Shown here one piece after another: positions 1 to 9,736 of a DNA stretch of 64,000 bases. A model generated the notes under the pieces. It was not told where the DNA came from, ran no database searches, and saw nothing but the letters and a program-made list of their open reading frames with translations. The DNA is taken from positions 62,699 through 126,698 of the forward strand of contig NZ_BMXS01000011.1 of assembly GCF_014651875.1 (NCBI RefSeq). The letters run 5' to 3'. Position 1 is the stretch's first letter. Each line of letters opens with the position of its first letter. The position numbers and the translations under genes were made by a program. Origin of the DNA: Litchfieldella qijiaojingensis. GTDB taxonomy: Bacteria; Pseudomonadota; Gammaproteobacteria; Pseudomonadales; Halomonadaceae.

Positions 1-787
<787 letters not shown>

Positions 788-854
788 CTTACCGCCGGCC
801 AAAGAATTTTCCGACGTCGCTGTGGCGGCGCGAAACGAAACAAAGGTACCAAAC

Positions 855-1607
855 ATGCTCGAAGTCAAGGATCTGCACGTCTCGGTGGAAGGCAACGAAA
901 TCCTCAAGGGGCTCTCGCTGACCGTCACTGCAGGAGAAGTCCACGCCATCATGGGGCCCAACGGGGCCGGCAAGTCGACCCTGTCGGCGGTGATCGCTGG
1001 CGAGGACGGTTATGAGGTGACGAGTGGTTCGATCACCTTTGAAGGTCGCGACGTGCTGGAGATGGAAATCGAGGAGCGGGCCCAGGCCGGGCTTCTGCTG
1101 GGATTCCAGTACCCGGTGGAGATCCCTGGGGTGAAGAACGTCTACTTGCTCAAGGCGGCGCTCAATGCCCAGCGTGTGGCCCGTGGTGAGGGCGAGATTC
1201 CGGCTCCGGAATTCATGAAGCTGGTCAAGGAGAAGATCAACTTCATGAAAATGGATTCCAGCTTCCTGCAACGCGCCGTCAACGAGGGTTTCTCGGGCGG
1301 TGAGAAGAAGCGCAACGAGATTCTGCAGATGCTGGTGTTGCAGCCCAAACTGGCCATGCTCGATGAAATCGACTCCGGGCTCGATATCGACGCCATGAAA
1401 GTGGTGGCAAAAGGGGTCAACTCACTGCGCGACCCGAAGCGTGGCATCTTGATCGTGACCCACTACCAGCGCCTGCTCGATCACGTCGAGCCGGACGTGG
1501 TGCATGTGCTGGTCGATGGCCGCATCGTCAAGAGCGGTGACAAGGACCTGGCGCTGGAACTGGAGTCCCGGGGTTACGACTGGCTTGTGGAGGAATCCGC
1601 CGCATGA
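855..1607 (+). CDS. sufC: SufC, Fe-S assembly ATPase
   Basis: ABC-type ATPase of the SufBCD complex; ATP hydrolysis drives remodelling of the scaffold during cluster assembly. The 250-residue protein has Walker A (GPNGAGKST), the SufC-type signature FSGGEKKRNE and Walker B LAMLDEIDSGLD. A GTG 33 bases upstream (822) would add residues unlike any SufC N-terminus. The ATG at 855 gives the normal MLEVKDLHV start and is preceded by AAAGG, so it was chosen. The stop codon overlaps the sufD start as ATGA (1604-1607), which indicates translational coupling. Confidence 0.97.
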   Translation: MLEVKDLHVSVEGNEILKGLSLTVTAGEVHAIMGPNGAGKSTLSAVIAGEDGYEVTSGSITFEGRDVLEMEIEERAQAGLLLGFQYPVEIPGVKNVYLLKAALNAQRVARGEGEIPAPEFMKLVKEKINFMKMDSSFLQRAVNEGFSGGEKKRNEILQMLVLQPKLAMLDEIDSGLDIDAMKVVAKGVNSLRDPKRGILIVTHYQRLLDHVEPDVVHVLVDGRIVKSGDKDLALELESRGYDWLVEESAA

Positions 1608-2953
1608 GTGAAGAACAGACCTTTCTCGACGCCCTGAAGGCTCGCGAAGCGACCCGCGATGTCGCCGAGCCGACCTGGATCGCCGCACGGCGACAGGCGG
1701 CGAGCGCGCGCTTCGAGGCGGTGGGTTTCCCGACCAAGCGCAATGAGGCCTGGAAGTACACCGATGTGCGTGCCATCGCGCGTGGTGACTTCGCTCTGGC
1801 AACCGACGCGGAATTCTCCAGGGCGTCTGCCGCAGCGCTGACCTTGCCCATCGAGGCATTGCGCCTGACTTTCGTCGACGGCATCTTCTCCGCGCCGTTG
1901 TCGGACCTGTCCGAATTGCCGAAGGGTGTGACCATCGAGCCGTTGACCGAAGCTCTGGAAGCCAACCATGAAGCGGTCGGAGCGGTACTGGGGCGTTTGG
2001 CTGGTGTCGATTTCTCACCCTTCGCCGCGCTCAATACCGCATTCGCCGAAGAGGGCGCAGTGATTCGGCTCGCACCGGGAACGGTGGTGGAGAAACCGAT
2101 CATCTTGCAGTTCCTGTCGCGAGCCCATGAACAACCGGTGATGAGCCATCCACGTGTCTTGATCGAGGCTGGGGCGCGCAGCGAGGCCACCGTGCTCGAA
2201 CATCATGTGGGCGAAGCCGAGGCGGCCAACTTCACCAACCTGGTATCGGAAGCGCTGCTCGAGCGTGGGGCGATTCTGACCTATTACAAGCTGCAGGAAG
2301 CGCCGCTTGGCGACCTGCACATCTCCAGCCTGCACGTCGACCAGGGACGCGATAGCCGTTTCACGTCGTTCAATCTCAACCTGGGTGGGGCATTGGTGAG
2401 AAACGACATCGTCACCGACCTCAACGCCGAGGGGGCCGAAACCCAGTACTATGGCTTGTTCTACGCCCAGGGGCGGCAGCATGTCGATAACCATACCCTG
2501 GTCAATCACAACGCGCCCCGTACCTTCTCCGAGGAGAACTACAAGGGCATTCTCGATGACCGCGCGCGTGGCGTGTTCAACGGCAAGGTCATCGTCAAGC
2601 GCGATAGCCAGAAGATCGAGGCAAACCAGAACAACGCCAATCTGTTGCTATCCGATCGCGCCGAGATCGATACCAAGCCGGAGCTCGAGATCTACGCCGA
2701 CGACGTCAAATGCTCGCATGGTGCGACCACCGGCCAACTCGACGAGAAAGCGATCTATGCCCTGCGCACCCGTGGCATCGACGAGCAGACAGCCCGCGGC
2801 CTGCTGACGCTGGCCTTCGCCGGCGAGGTCATGGAGGCGGTCAAGCTCGATGCCGTGGCCGAACGGGTCGAACTGGCGGTGGCCGGCAAGTTGCCCGAGC
2901 GCTTCAACTTGTCTGGTCTGGTCGAAACCGCGGTTGCGCTTGGGGAGGAATGA
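1604..2953 (+). CDS. sufD: SufD, Fe-S cluster assembly protein
   Basis: Partner of SufB in the SufBC2D scaffold complex. The 449-residue length is normal for the family. The N-terminal helical part includes the SufD-type block FPTKRNEAWKYTD. The C-terminal beta-helix carries DNHTLVNH, the KGIL segment followed by GVFNGKVIVKRDSQKIEANQ, and KCSHGATTGQLDEKAIYALRTRGI, all typical of SufB/SufD. The start overlaps the sufC stop, and the gene ends just before sufS. Nothing unusual was seen. Confidence 0.97.
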   Translation: MSEEQTFLDALKAREATRDVAEPTWIAARRQAASARFEAVGFPTKRNEAWKYTDVRAIARGDFALATDAEFSRASAAALTLPIEALRLTFVDGIFSAPLSDLSELPKGVTIEPLTEALEANHEAVGAVLGRLAGVDFSPFAALNTAFAEEGAVIRLAPGTVVEKPIILQFLSRAHEQPVMSHPRVLIEAGARSEATVLEHHVGEAEAANFTNLVSEALLERGAILTYYKLQEAPLGDLHISSLHVDQGRDSRFTSFNLNLGGALVRNDIVTDLNAEGAETQYYGLFYAQGRQHVDNHTLVNHNAPRTFSEENYKGILDDRARGVFNGKVIVKRDSQKIEANQNNANLLLSDRAEIDTKPELEIYADDVKCSHGATTGQLDEKAIYALRTRGIDEQTARGLLTLAFAGEVMEAVKLDAVAERVELAVAGKLPERFNLSGLVETAVALGEE

Positions 2954-2955
2954 TT

Positions 2956-4197
2956 ATGACAGCCCTCAAGGAGCTGACCCTTGATGTGGTGAAGGTGCGC
3001 GCTGACTTCCCGATTCTGGAGCGGAAGGTTCATGGCTATCCGCTAATATATCTGGATAATGCCGCCACCAGCCAGACACCACGGCAGGTGATCGCCACTT
3101 TCGACGATTACTACCGGCGCTACAACGCCAATATCCACCGCGGATTGCACACCTTGGCGGACGAGGCCACAGCGGCTTACGAGGGAACCCGCGAGACGGT
3201 ACGCGCTTTCCTCAATGCTCGCGAACGGCGCGAGATCGTCTTCACCCGCGGTACCACTGAAGCTATCAACCTGGTGGCCAATGCCTGGGGACGTGCCAAC
3301 CTCAAGGCAGGCGACGAAGTGCTGGTGTCGCTGATGGAGCACCATTCCAATATCGTGCCCTGGCAGTTGCTTGCCGAGCAGTTGGGCATCGTGATCAAGG
3401 TGATCCCGGTAGACGAGCGTGGTGTGTTGGACCTGGACGCTTACCGTGACCTGTTCACCGAGCGCACGCGCCTGGTGGCGGTCAATCACGTGTCCAATGC
3501 CTTCGGCACCATCAATCCGGTGAAGGAACTGGCTGGCATCGCGCATGCGCATGACGCTCTGATCCTGATCGATGGAGCTCAGGCAGCACCTCACGAGCCG
3601 ATCGATGTGCAAGATATCGATGCCGACTTCTACGCCTTCTCCGGCCACAAGGTCTATGGACCCACAGGTGCCGGTGCTCTATATGGCAAGGCGGCGCTGC
3701 TCGAGGCGATGCCGCCCTGGCAAGGCGGTGGCGAGATGATCAAGACGGTGTCCTTCGATACCGGGACGTCATTCGCCGACATTCCTCATCGCTTCGAGGC
3801 CGGTACCCCGGCGATCGCCGAGGTGATCGCGCTTGGCAAGGCGCTGGAGTGGGTGTCCGGGATCGGCCTGGAGCTGATTGGCGGCTGGGAGCAGCAGTTG
3901 CTGGCCCATGCCACCGAACGACTTGTGGCTGTCGATGGTCTGCGTATCCTCGGCACGGCACCGCACAAGGCCGGTGTGATCTCGTTCGTGGTCGACGGTG
4001 CCCACTCCCAGGATATCGGTCTGCTGATCGACCAGTTGGGTGTGGCAATCCGTACCGGCCATCACTGTGCTCAGCCGCTGTTGACGCACTTCGGCGTCGA
4101 TGCCACTTGCCGGGCGTCTTTCGCCGCTTACAACACCCCCGAGGAGATCGACATCTTCGTCGATGCTCTCGAGCGGGTAATCGGCATGGTTCGTTGA
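2956..4197 (+). CDS. sufS: SufS, cysteine desulfurase
   Basis: PLP-dependent class V aminotransferase-fold enzyme that removes sulfur from L-cysteine and supplies it to the SUF scaffold. The 413-residue protein shows the PLP-lysine motif SGHKVYGPTG (Lys232) and the catalytic cysteine in RTGHHCAQP (Cys371), both at family positions. The frame stays open upstream to 2710 inside sufD. An ATG at 2950 overlaps the sufD stop, but GGAGG at 2944-2948 is well spaced only for the ATG at 2956, so that start is preferred. No SufE gene follows; the next gene is sufT. Confidence 0.96.
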   Translation: MTALKELTLDVVKVRADFPILERKVHGYPLIYLDNAATSQTPRQVIATFDDYYRRYNANIHRGLHTLADEATAAYEGTRETVRAFLNARERREIVFTRGTTEAINLVANAWGRANLKAGDEVLVSLMEHHSNIVPWQLLAEQLGIVIKVIPVDERGVLDLDAYRDLFTERTRLVAVNHVSNAFGTINPVKELAGIAHAHDALILIDGAQAAPHEPIDVQDIDADFYAFSGHKVYGPTGAGALYGKAALLEAMPPWQGGGEMIKTVSFDTGTSFADIPHRFEAGTPAIAEVIALGKALEWVSGIGLELIGGWEQQLLAHATERLVAVDGLRILGTAPHKAGVISFVVDGAHSQDIGLLIDQLGVAIRTGHHCAQPLLTHFGVDATCRASFAAYNTPEEIDIFVDALERVIGMVR

Positions 4198-4220
4198 AGT
4201 CACGTAGCGGAGGAGTGTGA

Positions 4221-4793
4221 ATGGCAGCCATGGAGCAGATCGAAGGGCTCTACAAAGGCCAGGAACTACCGCTGCAGCGGGATGTGGAGGCAATCTCCAT
4301 CCCCTTCGGCAAGACCGTGACACTGACTGAGGACAGTGTGGTGTCGGTGATGCAGGCCAAGGGCAGTTCAGTAAGCGTAGCCTTTGAAGGACGGTTGTTC
4401 CTGATCGAGGGAGCCAACCTCGATGCCTTGGGGTTGGAGGCATTGCCTCGCCCGTCACTGCCCGAGGATGCCAGTGAAGACGAAATCGAGCAGTTCGTCT
4501 GGGATCAGTTGCGCACTTGCTACGATCCCGAGATTCCGGTCAACATCGTCGATCTGGGCCTGGTCTATGGGTGCCGCATCGAGCGACTGTTGTCTGGCGA
4601 GCGTATCGTGACCATTCGCATGACCCTGACCGCTCCGGGATGCGGTATGGGGGAAGTGATCGCCGCCGATGCCCGTAACAAGATTCTTGGCGCGCCGCAA
4701 ATCGCCAGGGTCCACGTGGAAACCGTCTTCGATCCGCCTTGGAGTCGTGAGATGATGAGCGAAGAGGCTCGGCTCGAGCTGGGCATGTTCTAG
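4221..4793 (+). CDS. sufT: SufT, DUF59/MIP18-family Fe-S maturation factor
   Basis: A 190-residue protein ending in a MIP18/DUF59 domain (roughly residues 85-180) with DPEIPVNIVDLGLVYG and the TAPGCGMG cysteine motif. SufT proteins assist maturation of Fe-S enzymes and are often encoded last in suf operons, as here. The first ~80 residues form the SufT-specific N-terminal region. The ATG at 4221 has a GGAGGAG ribosome site six bases upstream. The gene sits 23 bases after sufS in the same direction, so it probably shares the suf transcript. Confidence 0.9.
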   Translation: MAAMEQIEGLYKGQELPLQRDVEAISIPFGKTVTLTEDSVVSVMQAKGSSVSVAFEGRLFLIEGANLDALGLEALPRPSLPEDASEDEIEQFVWDQLRTCYDPEIPVNIVDLGLVYGCRIERLLSGERIVTIRMTLTAPGCGMGEVIAADARNKILGAPQIARVHVETVFDPPWSREMMSEEARLELGMF

Positions 4794-4821
4794 CAGCTCC
4801 AGCCGTAAGTGAGGAAGGCGG

Positions 4822-5538
4822 ATGCGGCAGATGCTGCAGAAACTGCTGAAGAGGTTATTGATGTCGCTGGGAGTCGTTGCGCTTCTGGCGACATTGCTGT
4901 TTGTGGGTGCCAATCTTTGGGTACTGGACAAGACCCAGTCGCGCATCGAGTATGATCTCCTGACGTGTAGCACCGCTCCAGTGGGGATCGTCTTTGGCAC
5001 TTCGCACTGGAGTCGCGGCGGTGGCCGCAATCCGCATTTCGAGGCGCGCATGAGCGCCGCATCGCAGCTGATCGGGGCGCGGCGCGTTCAGCACCTGTTA
5101 TTGTCCGGCGACAACCGCACGCGCTTCTACAACGAGCCGGTGACCATGTGGCGTGATTTGCGTGGACGGAACGTGCGCGATGTGGACATGACACTGGATT
5201 ACGCCGGATTCAGCACTTTCGACACCCTGATGCGCTCGCGAGACATCTTCGGAGTCGAACGCGCGATGCTGATCACTCAAGCATGGCATCTGCCACGTGC
5301 CATGTTCATCGCCGATGCCTTGGGACTGGAGGTCACGGGATGCGCGGTGCCCACGGAGCACGTGGCGGGGGTCTGGCGCCTGCAGGCTCGGGAGTGGTTG
5401 GCGCGGGTAGCGACTCTGGGCGATCTGTACCTGTGGCAGCGCCAGCCCTACTTTCTGGGACCTGAAGAGCCGCTGCAGATCGCTCCCCGCCCGGCTCCCA
5501 GGCCTCCGCGTTATGAAACCCTGGAGCCATCCGACTGA
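4822..5538 (+). CDS. SanA/ElyC-like DUF218 membrane protein
   Basis: A 238-residue protein with an N-terminal membrane anchor (about residues 12-34) and a DUF218 domain: the GIVFGTSHWSRGG strand-loop, LLLSGDNRT, and ITQAWHLPRAMFIA near residue 150. These resemble SanA of E. coli, a periplasm-facing envelope protein linked to vancomycin exclusion at high temperature. The proline-rich C-terminus (PAPRPPR) is a local feature. GAGGAAGG precedes the start. The gene follows sufT by 28 bases and ends 16 bases from an oppositely oriented gene. The exact enzymatic activity of the family is not known to me. Confidence 0.8.
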   Translation: MRQMLQKLLKRLLMSLGVVALLATLLFVGANLWVLDKTQSRIEYDLLTCSTAPVGIVFGTSHWSRGGGRNPHFEARMSAASQLIGARRVQHLLLSGDNRTRFYNEPVTMWRDLRGRNVRDVDMTLDYAGFSTFDTLMRSRDIFGVERAMLITQAWHLPRAMFIADALGLEVTGCAVPTEHVAGVWRLQAREWLARVATLGDLYLWQRQPYFLGPEEPLQIAPRPAPRPPRYETLEPSD

Positions 5539-5553
5539 AGAGGGTGGTGCGAC

Positions 5554-5994
5554 TCAGCGACGCCGTTTCTGCAGCTTGTAGAGTTCGCGGATCAGGGCCC
5601 GACAGCCCTTCCAGCAGCGCTCGATGACCGGTTCGATGGGGTCCGGCAGCGGATGGGTGTACAGCGTGGCCAAGGCTTGCATCAGCACGCGTTCCTGCTC
5701 GAGCAACTCGCCGATCAGCACCTGGCTGTCGTTGCCGACGAAGCTCTTCAGGCGGCTCCACAGCCACAGGTAGTCATCGCGTTCGACATCGGCATCGCGG
5801 GGCAGCATGCGAAGATGCTTCTTGGCCAATTCCTGTAGCTCATGCATCGCCTCGCTGCGAGCCTCGTAATGTGGCTTCAATGTTTCGCGCAACGATGGGC
5901 GCAGGCGCTCGAGATTGTCCTGGAAATAGTCGAGGCTGTCGGCCAGCGCTTCCAAGACGCTGTCCATCGCCACTTGGCGATTATCGAGAAACAT
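5554..5994 (-). CDS. Uncharacterised all-helical protein
   Basis: A 146-residue, charged, apparently all-alpha protein without signal peptide or membrane segment. It ends in a basic QKRRR tail and includes amphipathic helices such as LADSLDYFQDNLERL and the stretch from ELLEQERVL. The helix pattern recalls four-helix-bundle proteins of the DUF2383 type, but the resemblance is weak and no family is claimed. It is the last gene of a leftward block (DUF3549, rimB, rimK, this gene) and is separated from rimK by 110 bases, so it may have its own promoter. Confidence 0.65.
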   Translation of the reverse strand: MFLDNRQVAMDSVLEALADSLDYFQDNLERLRPSLRETLKPHYEARSEAMHELQELAKKHLRMLPRDADVERDDYLWLWSRLKSFVGNDSQVLIGELLEQERVLMQALATLYTHPLPDPIEPVIERCWKGCRALIRELYKLQKRRR

Positions 5995-6104
5995 GAGCGG
6001 TCACCTCCTCCGGTGACGCTGATTGTGCGGGGGAGAACACTGTTTTGCTACCCCCGCGACCAAGAAATTTGCCATTTTTGCAAGTTTGACCGCTTTTCGA
6101 GCGA

Positions 6105-7013
6105 TCAGCCCTTGGGCTTGGTGGGCGTCTTGCGCGGTAAGGCGGCATTCTTCTCGATATGCTCGATGATCAGTCTGGCGATGTCCTTGCCCGTTGCGGT
6201 TTCGATGCCCCTCAGGCCCGGTGAGGAGTTGACTTCCATAATCACCGGACCATGATTTGAGCGTAACAGATCGACCCCGGCAACTCTAAGCCCCATGGCC
6301 TTGGCGGCACGAATCGCCGTGGAGCGTTCCTCGGGAGTGATGCGGATCACGCTGGCGCTGCCGCCACGGTGCAGGTTGGAGCGGAACTCGCCATCGGCGG
6401 CTTGGCGTTTCATGGAAGCGACCACCTTGTCACCGATCACCAGGCAGCGGATGTCGGCGCCACCTGCTTCCTTGATGTACTCCTGGGCCATGATATTGGC
6501 CTTCATGCCCATGAAGGCCTGGATCACGCTCTCGGCAGCCTGATTGGTCTCGGCAAGCACCACACCGATGCCCTGGGTGCCTTCCAGCAGTTTGATGACC
6601 AGCGGTGCGCCCTTGACCATGGTGATCAAATCGGGGATGTCATCGGGCGAATGGGCGAAACCGGTGATCGGCAGCCCCAGCCCCTTGCGCGACAACAACT
6701 GCAACGAGCGCAATTTGTCGCGCGAGCGGGTAATGGCCACCGAGTCGTTGAGAACGTAGGTGCCTTTCATCTCGAACTGGCGCAGTACCGCGCAGCCATA
6801 GAAGGTGACCGAAGCGCCGATGCGGGGAATCACCGCGTCGAAAGGCTCGAGTTCCGCTCCTTTGTAGTGGATCGAGGGGCGGTGCGAAGCGATGTTCATG
6901 TAGCAGCGCAGGGTATCCACGACCCGGATGCTATGCCCACGGTGTTCGGCGGCCTCGATCAGGCGGCGGGTGGAATACAGGTTGCGATTACGCGATAGCA
7001 GGGCGATATGCAT
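6105..7013 (-). CDS. rimK: RimK-type ATP-grasp glutamate ligase
   Basis: ATP-grasp enzyme that adds glutamates to ribosomal protein S6. The 302-residue protein starts at MHIALLSRN, the usual RimK N-terminus; the frame is open upstream to 7220, but that part is rimB read in another frame. ATP-grasp features are visible: [14 protein letters not shown], the [11 protein letters not shown] block and the metal-binding end [15 protein letters not shown]. The gene lies 38 bases after rimB on the same strand. RimK and the RimB protease are functionally paired in pseudomonads. A rimA gene is not seen here. Confidence 0.93.
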   Translation of the reverse strand: MHIALLSRNRNLYSTRRLIEAAEHRGHSIRVVDTLRCYMNIASHRPSIHYKGAELEPFDAVIPRIGASVTFYGCAVLRQFEMKGTYVLNDSVAITRSRDKLRSLQLLSRKGLGLPITGFAHSPDDIPDLITMVKGAPLVIKLLEGTQGIGVVLAETNQAAESVIQAFMGMKANIMAQEYIKEAGGADIRCLVIGDKVVASMKRQAADGEFRSNLHRGGSASVIRITPEERSTAIRAAKAMGLRVAGVDLLRSNHGPVIMEVNSSPGLRGIETATGKDIARLIIEHIEKNAALPRKTPTKPKG

Positions 7014-7051
7014 GTCTTTCTCCGTCCTCGGGACGACGTGGGGCGTCCGGG

Positions 7052-7489
7052 TCAGGGTTCGCCGTGCAGGAAGGCGGTGCCCGGCGCGACCAGCAGGCGA
7101 CGCAAGGCGCGTCGGCCGAGCAACATGGGATGACGCATGTTGCGACGGTCGGCCAAGGTGAGCTCCACCGGGAACGCCAACTCGCCGAGTTCCAAGCGGG
7201 TACGGATCACATAGCGCCATTCGCCCTGGCCATTGGAACTGGTGACGCGTCGACGATCATGCAGATGCAACTTGAGAGGGTGAGCGGGGCTGTCAGGTCC
7301 ACCACCGCGAGTGATGAACCTTACCCACAGGAGGCCCTCTTCCTCGAAAGACTCGATGTCCTCGGCATGCAGCGACGAGGTGCGCGCGCCGGTGTCGGCC
7401 TTGCAGCACAGCGTCAGGCCGAGCTCGGGCAGAGTGACCATTTCGCGGCGGCCGATCACGGCCTTGACCTGATAAGGCAATGCTTTCAT
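7052..7489 (-). CDS. rimB: RimB-like retropepsin-type protease (PF05618 family)
   Basis: A 145-residue protein of the family often annotated as ATP-dependent zinc protease, with the retropepsin-like active-site motif [13 protein letters not shown] (about residue 30) and the second conserved block [10 protein letters not shown] near the end. In Pseudomonas the equivalent RimB acts with RimK to tune S6 glutamylation. The gene starts 13 bases after the DUF3549 gene and is followed by rimK, so all three are probably co-transcribed. The symbol is given by context. Confidence 0.82.
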   Translation of the reverse strand: MKALPYQVKAVIGRREMVTLPELGLTLCCKADTGARTSSLHAEDIESFEEEGLLWVRFITRGGGPDSPAHPLKLHLHDRRRVTSSNGQGEWRYVIRTRLELGELAFPVELTLADRRNMRHPMLLGRRALRRLLVAPGTAFLHGEP

Positions 7490-7502
7490 TGAGGATGATC
7501 CA

Positions 7503-8531
7503 TCACTGACGGTGGAGTGGGGCGAGTCGTCGGCCGATGGCCGAGTCCGCCGGGGCCTCGCGCAGACACATCAATAGCGGCAGGCGGAGCCGAGGAATCA
7601 GGGCCAGGTCTCGAGCCAGGGCGGAGAAGTCTGCCTGGGGATGTTCGGCCAGGCGTTGCAGGAACAGGGGCAGCCGTCGATCGTCTTCGAGATGCTCCCA
7701 GCCGCGTGCGGCCATCGCCGCCAGCAGGTCGGGGCCGCAGGCATGCGGGTCGCCGAGCAATTCGTCGAACCAGGCGCCGACTTCTTCGTCGGGCCCTGCG
7801 CCCACGGCGCGCACGCAGGCGCATAGAGTTTCCAGGTCGCCGTTGTGGGCAGCCCGTTCCCCGCATTCCCGCAGCGCTTTCGTCAAGGGGATGTCGATGG
7901 TGACATGCTCGAGACAAAAGCACAGCGAACGCAGGACCTCGATGGGCAACCGCGGCAGGCGGTGTGCCAGCATCGTCTCCTGCTCGCTGTCATGACGTAT
8001 CGCGAAGTCGGCCAACCCCTGAAGCCCCAGCGCCGGCCACTGATCGTCATTCTGCTCGCCGGCGAGATACGCCTCGACCAATTCCAGGTGCTGGCTGGCC
8101 GGGCGATCGAAGGCCTGACTTGCTCGAGCATGCATCACTGCCTGGAAAGGCAAGGGAGGTGTGAAGGCCAGTGGATTGTCCTTCATCAGGTTATCCGTGG
8201 GGGTGGTGTCCTGAGCCGTGGGTTCCACGCTGCGGCCCAGCGTTTCCAGCAGGCGCTGCACGAAGGCATCACGCGGTGCAGGTACGAGGCACCCTTGCTC
8301 ATCCAGCGGCAGGGCTAGAAACCAGGTCAAGGGGTCGGGAGCATCACCCAGGGTGAACACGCAGGCTAGTCGTGCCTGGCCCTGCCAGGGGTAGGGCCAG
8401 GGTTGCTCGCCGCTCTCGAAAGCAGCCAGCGTGTCGAGCGAACAAGGTATGACGCGCCGTCCCAGGTGATAGAGATGCACCCGGGCACCGCTGCGAATGA
8501 AGAAGTCGTGGAGTGTATGGATCGGCTGCAT
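7503..8531 (-). CDS. DUF3549 family protein
   Basis: A 342-residue soluble protein matching the DUF3549 family known from Pseudomonas and Halomonas. It starts with MQPIHTLHDFFIRSGA and has long helical repeats in its second half (for example LPIEVLRSLCFCLEHV and DLLAAMAARGWEHL). The function of the family is unknown. The frame is open to 8600, but the ATG at 8531 is preceded by GAGAAGA and fits the family start. The 285 bases between this gene and the divergent yqcC hold the promoters for both and no other gene I can support. Confidence 0.83.
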   Translation of the reverse strand: MQPIHTLHDFFIRSGARVHLYHLGRRVIPCSLDTLAAFESGEQPWPYPWQGQARLACVFTLGDAPDPLTWFLALPLDEQGCLVPAPRDAFVQRLLETLGRSVEPTAQDTTPTDNLMKDNPLAFTPPLPFQAVMHARASQAFDRPASQHLELVEAYLAGEQNDDQWPALGLQGLADFAIRHDSEQETMLAHRLPRLPIEVLRSLCFCLEHVTIDIPLTKALRECGERAAHNGDLETLCACVRAVGAGPDEEVGAWFDELLGDPHACGPDLLAAMAARGWEHLEDDRRLPLFLQRLAEHPQADFSALARDLALIPRLRLPLLMCLREAPADSAIGRRLAPLHRQ

Positions 8532-8816
8532 ATCGTCTTCTCGGTCTTGAACCGCGCACTGTACCCCGGAGGTGGGCGATTTGTCAGTAGTTGGGCACAT
8601 GCCCTCAGGGTAGGGGAATGTGGTGGGCGGTGGTCAAAAAATGAACGGAAGCCGTCAGCCAGCATGCCTTCTAGGGCTGCGACGCTTTTCCAGCGGTTAT
8701 CCACAAGCTGGTTCAGGGTTTCTGTGAATCGGGAGCTTTGCCCTGTGCATTACCCGGGGTGGTCAAGGTGGCATCGAGCCGGGATAATGACACCAAGTAC
8801 CATCCATGGAGACATC

Positions 8817-9149
8817 ATGAGCGTTCATCAGCAACTCGATGAGGCCCTGCGGCGCCTGGAAGCGACCATGAAGGCAACCGACATGTGGAAGATGCCACAA
8901 CCGCCGGTGGAGGCCTTCGACAGCGAGCAGCCGTTCTGCGTCGATACCATGGATCTACCCCAGTGGTTGCGTTTCGTGTTCATCGCACGCCTTGATGAGC
9001 TGATCGAGGCCGAAGCGCCGTTGCCGGATACCTGTCAGGTAGCGCCCGCAGCCGAGGTCTATCTCAAGCAATCCCAAGTCAAGGCCAGCACGTTGTTGCT
9101 GGTGGTCAAAGCCATCGAAGAAGTCGACCGCGTCATCTCCGAGAATTAG
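8817..9149 (+). CDS. yqcC: YqcC family protein
   Basis: A 110-residue protein of the YqcC/DUF446 family: an N-terminal helix MSVHQQLDEALRRLEATMK, then the conserved PFCVDTMDLPQWLRFVFI core, and a C-terminal helix ending VDRVISEN. The function is not established. The frame extends upstream, but the ATG at 8817 gives the family-length product. A perfect DnaA-box-like TTATCCACA lies upstream at 8697-8705. The next gene starts 13 bases after the stop, so the two may form one transcript. Confidence 0.88.
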   Translation: MSVHQQLDEALRRLEATMKATDMWKMPQPPVEAFDSEQPFCVDTMDLPQWLRFVFIARLDELIEAEAPLPDTCQVAPAAEVYLKQSQVKASTLLLVVKAIEEVDRVISEN

Positions 9150-9162
9150 TCAGCGACAGCCA

Positions 9163-9663
9163 ATGCCCTATTATTTCGCCTATGGCAGTAACATGAACCC
9201 GGCGCGGGTCGAAGCGCGCATCGGTGCCACCGAGAGCGTCATGGCCGGAATCCTGGAAGACCATGAACTGCGTTTCGACAAGGCGTCGCGGATTCCCGGA
9301 ATCGCGCATGCCAATGTGGCGAGTTGCCCCGGGAAGCGGGTCGAGGGAGCTTTGTTTCGGTTGTGCGAACCGGCGCAGATCGAGCTGATGGATCCCTTCG
9401 AAGGGTTTCCTCACGACTATCGACGTCAACGTCGCACCATCGTCACCGAGCATGGGCCGGTCGAGGCCTGGGTGTATATCGCCGTCTCCGAGCGTATACG
9501 TCCCGCGCTCAAACCGGCGCGAGAGTATCTTGCCCACCTGCTGGCCGGCGAACCCTTCCTTTCGGCGGAGTATCACGCCCGGCTGAGGAGGGTGGATGCC
9601 ATCGATGGTCTCGACGATGCCACTCTCGCCGTGCTTGGTCTGTCGCGCCACAATCCACGTTGA
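9163..9663 (+). CDS. Gamma-glutamylcyclotransferase-like protein
   Basis: A 166-residue protein of the gamma-glutamylcyclotransferase/AIG2-like fold. The N-terminal YFAYGSNMNPARV motif binds the gamma-glutamyl substrate in the family, and a Glu in the central MDPFEGFPHDYRR segment is at the position expected of the catalytic acid. Members release 5-oxoproline from gamma-glutamyl amino acids or peptides; the substrate here cannot be read from sequence. No strong ribosome site is visible, which fits coupling to yqcC just upstream. A terminator follows at 9692-9712. Confidence 0.85.
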   Translation: MPYYFAYGSNMNPARVEARIGATESVMAGILEDHELRFDKASRIPGIAHANVASCPGKRVEGALFRLCEPAQIELMDPFEGFPHDYRRQRRTIVTEHGPVEAWVYIAVSERIRPALKPAREYLAHLLAGEPFLSAEYHARLRRVDAIDGLDDATLAVLGLSRHNPR

Positions 9664-9691
9664 TTGGCGGTTGGTTGCCGAAGCACGAAAA

Positions 9692-9712
9692 AGCCCGCCG
9701 TCATGGCGGGCT
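9692..9712 (-). terminator. Intrinsic terminator for ompW (possibly bidirectional)
   Basis: Perfect 8-base-pair stem AGCCCGCC/GGCGGGCT with a 5-base loop. Read on the minus strand it is followed by a T run, so it mainly ends the leftward ompW transcript. It may also stop the rightward cyclotransferase transcript, which converges here. Confidence 0.8.
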
Positions 9713-9736
9713 GTTGCGCTTTGTGGCACTCATGGC

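Noticed and set aside
2710-2955. Long N-terminal extension of SufS
   Set aside because: The extension is sufD read in another frame; the ribosome site and family alignment place the start at 2956.
8697-8705. Perfect DnaA box TTATCCACA upstream of yqcC
   Set aside because: A single 9-base match is expected about once by chance in a window of this size on two strands; no cluster of boxes or origin-type features is near.
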